In this document: one piece after another, positions 62,246 through 64,000 of the stretch
Layout of the letters: each line of letters opens with the position of its first letter
How positions within the stretch are numbered: the stretch's first letter is position 1
NCBI RefSeq assembly: GCF_030518235.1
Contig: NZ_JAULSA010000005.1
Location: forward strand, 301,137-365,136
Length of the DNA stretch: 64,000 nt
Source: Saccharibacillus sp. CPCC 101409
GTDB lineage: Bacteria; Bacillota; Bacilli; Paenibacillales; Paenibacillaceae
Direction of reading: 5' to 3'
Notes under the pieces: model-generated
Databases searched by the model: none
What the model saw: only the letters and a program-made list of their open reading frames with translations
Told to the model about the DNA's origin: nothing
Program-made: the position numbers and the translations under genes

Positions 62246-62743
62246 TTATCTATCACTTTTTAAGAGTAATATGTTCGTTCCTGTAAGTTTCTCGAATTCA
62301 CCATACATTTCATCCCATGTCGATGGATATTTATTCGATCCTTCAATTTCGTGTTTTGTTCTATCTTTGAACGTAATAATCATTCCCCATTGATGTCCAT
62401 CTAAAATCTGATCGTTTATATATTTTTCTTTCCAGTCTAAAAACTCATATTTATTGGCTTTCTTTAAAAAGCTTTTTATCTTTTTATCTGAAAGCTTAAT
62501 AACCTCATCGTAGCCATCATTTTCGAGAGAACGATCTCTTTCTATAGTATTATCAATATTCCGAGCATACTTATAAAAATCCTCGTTCACAAAATTTATA
62601 TTATATTCATTATTACGCATCCCAAAACTATTGTGATATACGTAGATTTCACTAACCTCATTCATTTTATTAGAGGCATGTTCACATGAAGTGAGAACTA
62701 AGAAAATTGATAATATTAAAATAGCATTTCGTATTAAATTCAT
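62246..62743 (-). CDS. putative lipoprotein
   Basis: A 165-residue lipoprotein: signal peptide MNLIRNAILILSIFLVLTSC with Cys 20 in the lipobox LTSC. The mature part is charged (RNIDNTIERDRSLEND, KIKSFLKKANKYEF) and ends in ITFKDRTKHEIEGSNKYPST. Not recognised. Strongly AT-rich. AAAGGAG lies ten bases before the ATG. Confidence 0.75.
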   Translation of the reverse strand: MNLIRNAILILSIFLVLTSCEHASNKMNEVSEIYVYHNSFGMRNNEYNINFVNEDFYKYARNIDNTIERDRSLENDGYDEVIKLSDKKIKSFLKKANKYEFLDWKEKYINDQILDGHQWGMIITFKDRTKHEIEGSNKYPSTWDEMYGEFEKLTGTNILLLKSDR

Positions 62744-62878
62744 TCTCGTGCATCTCCTTTATCTCAACCCTCACACAAACAATTAATCGGAACGCATTTT
62801 ATCTTTTATTTATTGAGACCAAGGATGGCTGCAGCGTGAAGATTAAGGGAGTAGTAACCGGCTTTTTGGATCTCGTCT

Positions 62879-63337
62879 TCAATCCCAGTAGTTATAAATG
62901 ACTTCCCCGATTCTTACCGCTTGCCAGTATTCAATCATTTTTTTCTCCGGCTCTTTCAGCCTCTTTAATTGATCTTTTTGTAAGGGTCGATTCAATAAAT
63001 CTTCTGAAAGCACTTTATAGCTCGGCTCTAACAGGGATATCATAGTTTTGGGTCCATCCACAAATTCAATGCCTCCAAAATCAACGACTGAAGCGAAAGC
63101 GACAAAGGAATAAATAGAATGTAAAAGGATATAAAATTCTTTCTCTTTGCTTTGTATCTTGTAAGTATAAAAATTTTGGTTGTTAGTTAAGAATTCTTTA
63201 CCGATTAGTTTGCCGCCTTCTGCCCTTATTGCTCCAAATAGATAAATTTCGAATTCTTTATGATCTAAACGCTTTAAATTTTCATCCGTATTAGAAAAGC
63301 CGGTGATTCCAGGTTTCATGACTTCAATGATCTTCAT
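62879..63337 (-). CDS. hypothetical protein
   Basis: A 152-residue mixed alpha/beta protein (EFEIYLFGAIRAEGGKLIG, YTYKIQSKEKEFYILLHSI, VVDFGGIEFVDGP). Not recognised. The size and isolated setting are like toxin-immunity genes, a guess only. GTAGGTGA precedes the ATG. Confidence 0.6.
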   Translation of the reverse strand: MKIIEVMKPGITGFSNTDENLKRLDHKEFEIYLFGAIRAEGGKLIGKEFLTNNQNFYTYKIQSKEKEFYILLHSIYSFVAFASVVDFGGIEFVDGPKTMISLLEPSYKVLSEDLLNRPLQKDQLKRLKEPEKKMIEYWQAVRIGEVIYNYWD

Positions 63338-63371
63338 CGATTCACCTACTAAAATTTAGATTGTATAAGTT

Positions 63372-63632
63372 TTAAGGACTTTCTTCGTTTTCTTCTTTAT
63401 AAAAACATTCTCTGTTCTTACATCCATATGTAATTTTCGAGTCAAAGTCTTCGTAATAGATGACTTCATCAAACAAAGTAAGAAGCGATCCTCTAAACTT
63501 CGCACTTTCTTCACCTTCGAAAATGCCGGTATCCAGAAATTTCGAAAATCCCAATGTTCGATCTTCTTCAGTAATAGCTTTATAGGTATATATTTCATTT
63601 AACTCCGTCTGTAAAGTATTCGTGAAATTAAT
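63372..63632 (-). CDS. small gene with non-standard or lost start
   Basis: The frame reads 86 sensible residues (NFTNTLQTELNEIYTYKAIT, GFSKFLDTGIFEGEESAKF, SKITYGCKNRECFYKEE). There is no ATG, GTG or TTG near the 5' end. An in-frame ATT at 63632 follows GGGGGAG by three bases, and a stop lies just above. Either ATT is used, translation starts lower at the TTG before GFSKF, or the 5' end is lost. Not recognised. Confidence 0.4.
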   Translation of the reverse strand: MNFTNTLQTELNEIYTYKAITEEDRTLGFSKFLDTGIFEGEESAKFRGSLLTLFDEVIYYEDFDSKITYGCKNRECFYKEENEESP

Positions 63633-63702
63633 GAACTCCCCCTGCTTATTAAATTAATAAATTAGATCGATAGTTAAATGCTTATCTAATTGGTAATCGA
63701 TA

Positions 63703-63818
63703 CAAGTTCTTGTTTTCGTCTTGGGACAAGAACTTGTACGGGTAAAACAAAAAAGCCGCTAACATATAGCGACTTTCAGCGGAACAATGTTCTTGTCCCT
63801 CGACAACAAGAACATTGC
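63703..63818. repeat. pair of perfect 12-base palindromes
   Basis: First hairpin: ACAAGTTCTTGT (63703-63714) and ACAAGAACTTGT (63727-63738). Second: CAATGTTCTTGT (63786-63797) and ACAAGAACATTG (63807-63818). The two share GTTCTTGT and GGGACAAGAAC/GTTCTTGTCCC, so they can also pair with each other across the terminator between them. Confidence 0.8.
63750..63774 (-). terminator. minus-strand terminator
   Basis: GTCGCT and AGCGGC arms followed on the minus strand by a T6 run. It ends a minus-strand transcript that begins beyond or within 63.8-64 kb. Confidence 0.65.
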
Positions 63819-63958
63819 CCCTGCGATTCAAAAGTAGATCCGGGTCGAAAAATTAGCCACGGAAGCGTTGATCGCCTGACTTCGCTTCCCGGCTTCTTCC
63901 CTTCTGACGATCCAAGGGCTGCGAAGGCCCGATGCGTGAATATGATGTTGGTATTCTC

Positions 63959-63994
63959 AGTTCATCCCCGGCTCGTTCGGAGATGAACTTTTTC
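63959..63994 (+). terminator. plus-strand terminator at the window end
   Basis: AGTTCATC and GATGAACT arms with an inner CCG/CGG, then TTTTTCTTTA. No plus-strand gene precedes it in the last 700 bases, so the matching transcript is unclear. Confidence 0.65.
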
Positions 63995-64000
63995 TTTATA

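Overview
The window looks like chromosomal DNA from a high-GC member of the Paenibacillaceae (Bacillales; a Paenibacillus or Saccharibacillus-like organism). The reasons are a Bacillus-type gene set (pepV, xpt, dinB, yugP, tpx, cshA, yitT, ytpB, pfkA, pepF and csp homologues), strong AGGAGG ribosome binding sites, frequent GTG and TTG starts, sigma-A promoters with 17-base spacing, and a TnrA/GlnR-type nitrogen box. I see no ribosomal RNA, CRISPR array, intact prophage or insertion sequence.

Left part (1-17.3 kb), mostly minus strand: dipeptidase PepV, a MEDS-PAS hybrid histidine kinase, tRNA-Leu(CAG), xanthine phosphoribosyltransferase, a glycosyltransferase, a translationally coupled pair of rRNA-modification genes (RsmF-like and RsuA-like), a small alarmone synthetase (RelQ-like) overlapping a DUF309 gene, pyrD, an L,D-transpeptidase, ferredoxin and DNA polymerase IV. 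A 720-base gap after pyrD holds an array of degenerate palindromic repeats.

Middle part (17.3-47 kb): citramalate synthase followed by a GC-rich structured region with strong terminators facing both ways; a minus-strand cluster of ammonium transporter AmtB, a DUF294 nucleotidyltransferase and a DnaQ-like exonuclease; a MerR regulator and YugP; a serine hydrolase; rhomboid protease; thiol peroxidase; a free-standing structured RNA with its own promoter and terminator (28.75-29.05 kb, possibly 6S RNA); YesL-like membrane protein; RNA helicase CshA; YitT; a putative glycoside hydrolase; MATE transporter; DUF72 protein; phosphofructokinase plus YtpB terpene synthase; a cold shock protein; oligoendopeptidase F; a LapA-like protein; M42 aminopeptidase and a phosphodiester glycosidase-family protein.

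Right part (47-64 kb), accessory in character: nearly all small single-function or unknown genes on the minus strand (two HEAT-like proteins, quinone oxidoreductase, DUF4375-like, two GNAT acetyltransferases, DUF6155, sugar isomerase, histidine phosphatase, HIT, phospholipase C-like, an ASCH fusion, an LprI-like protein, a nucleotidyltransferase, peptidase E, lipoproteins), plus a MarR/DUF1569 pair on the plus strand. Gene remnants lie in the gaps, base composition becomes clearly AT-rich beyond about 59 kb, and related palindromic intergenic elements recur at 61.4, 62.1, 62.8 and 63.9 kb. This is the most likely place for recent gene gain and loss.

All calls are from reading the sequence. 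Family names come from motif recognition, not database searches.
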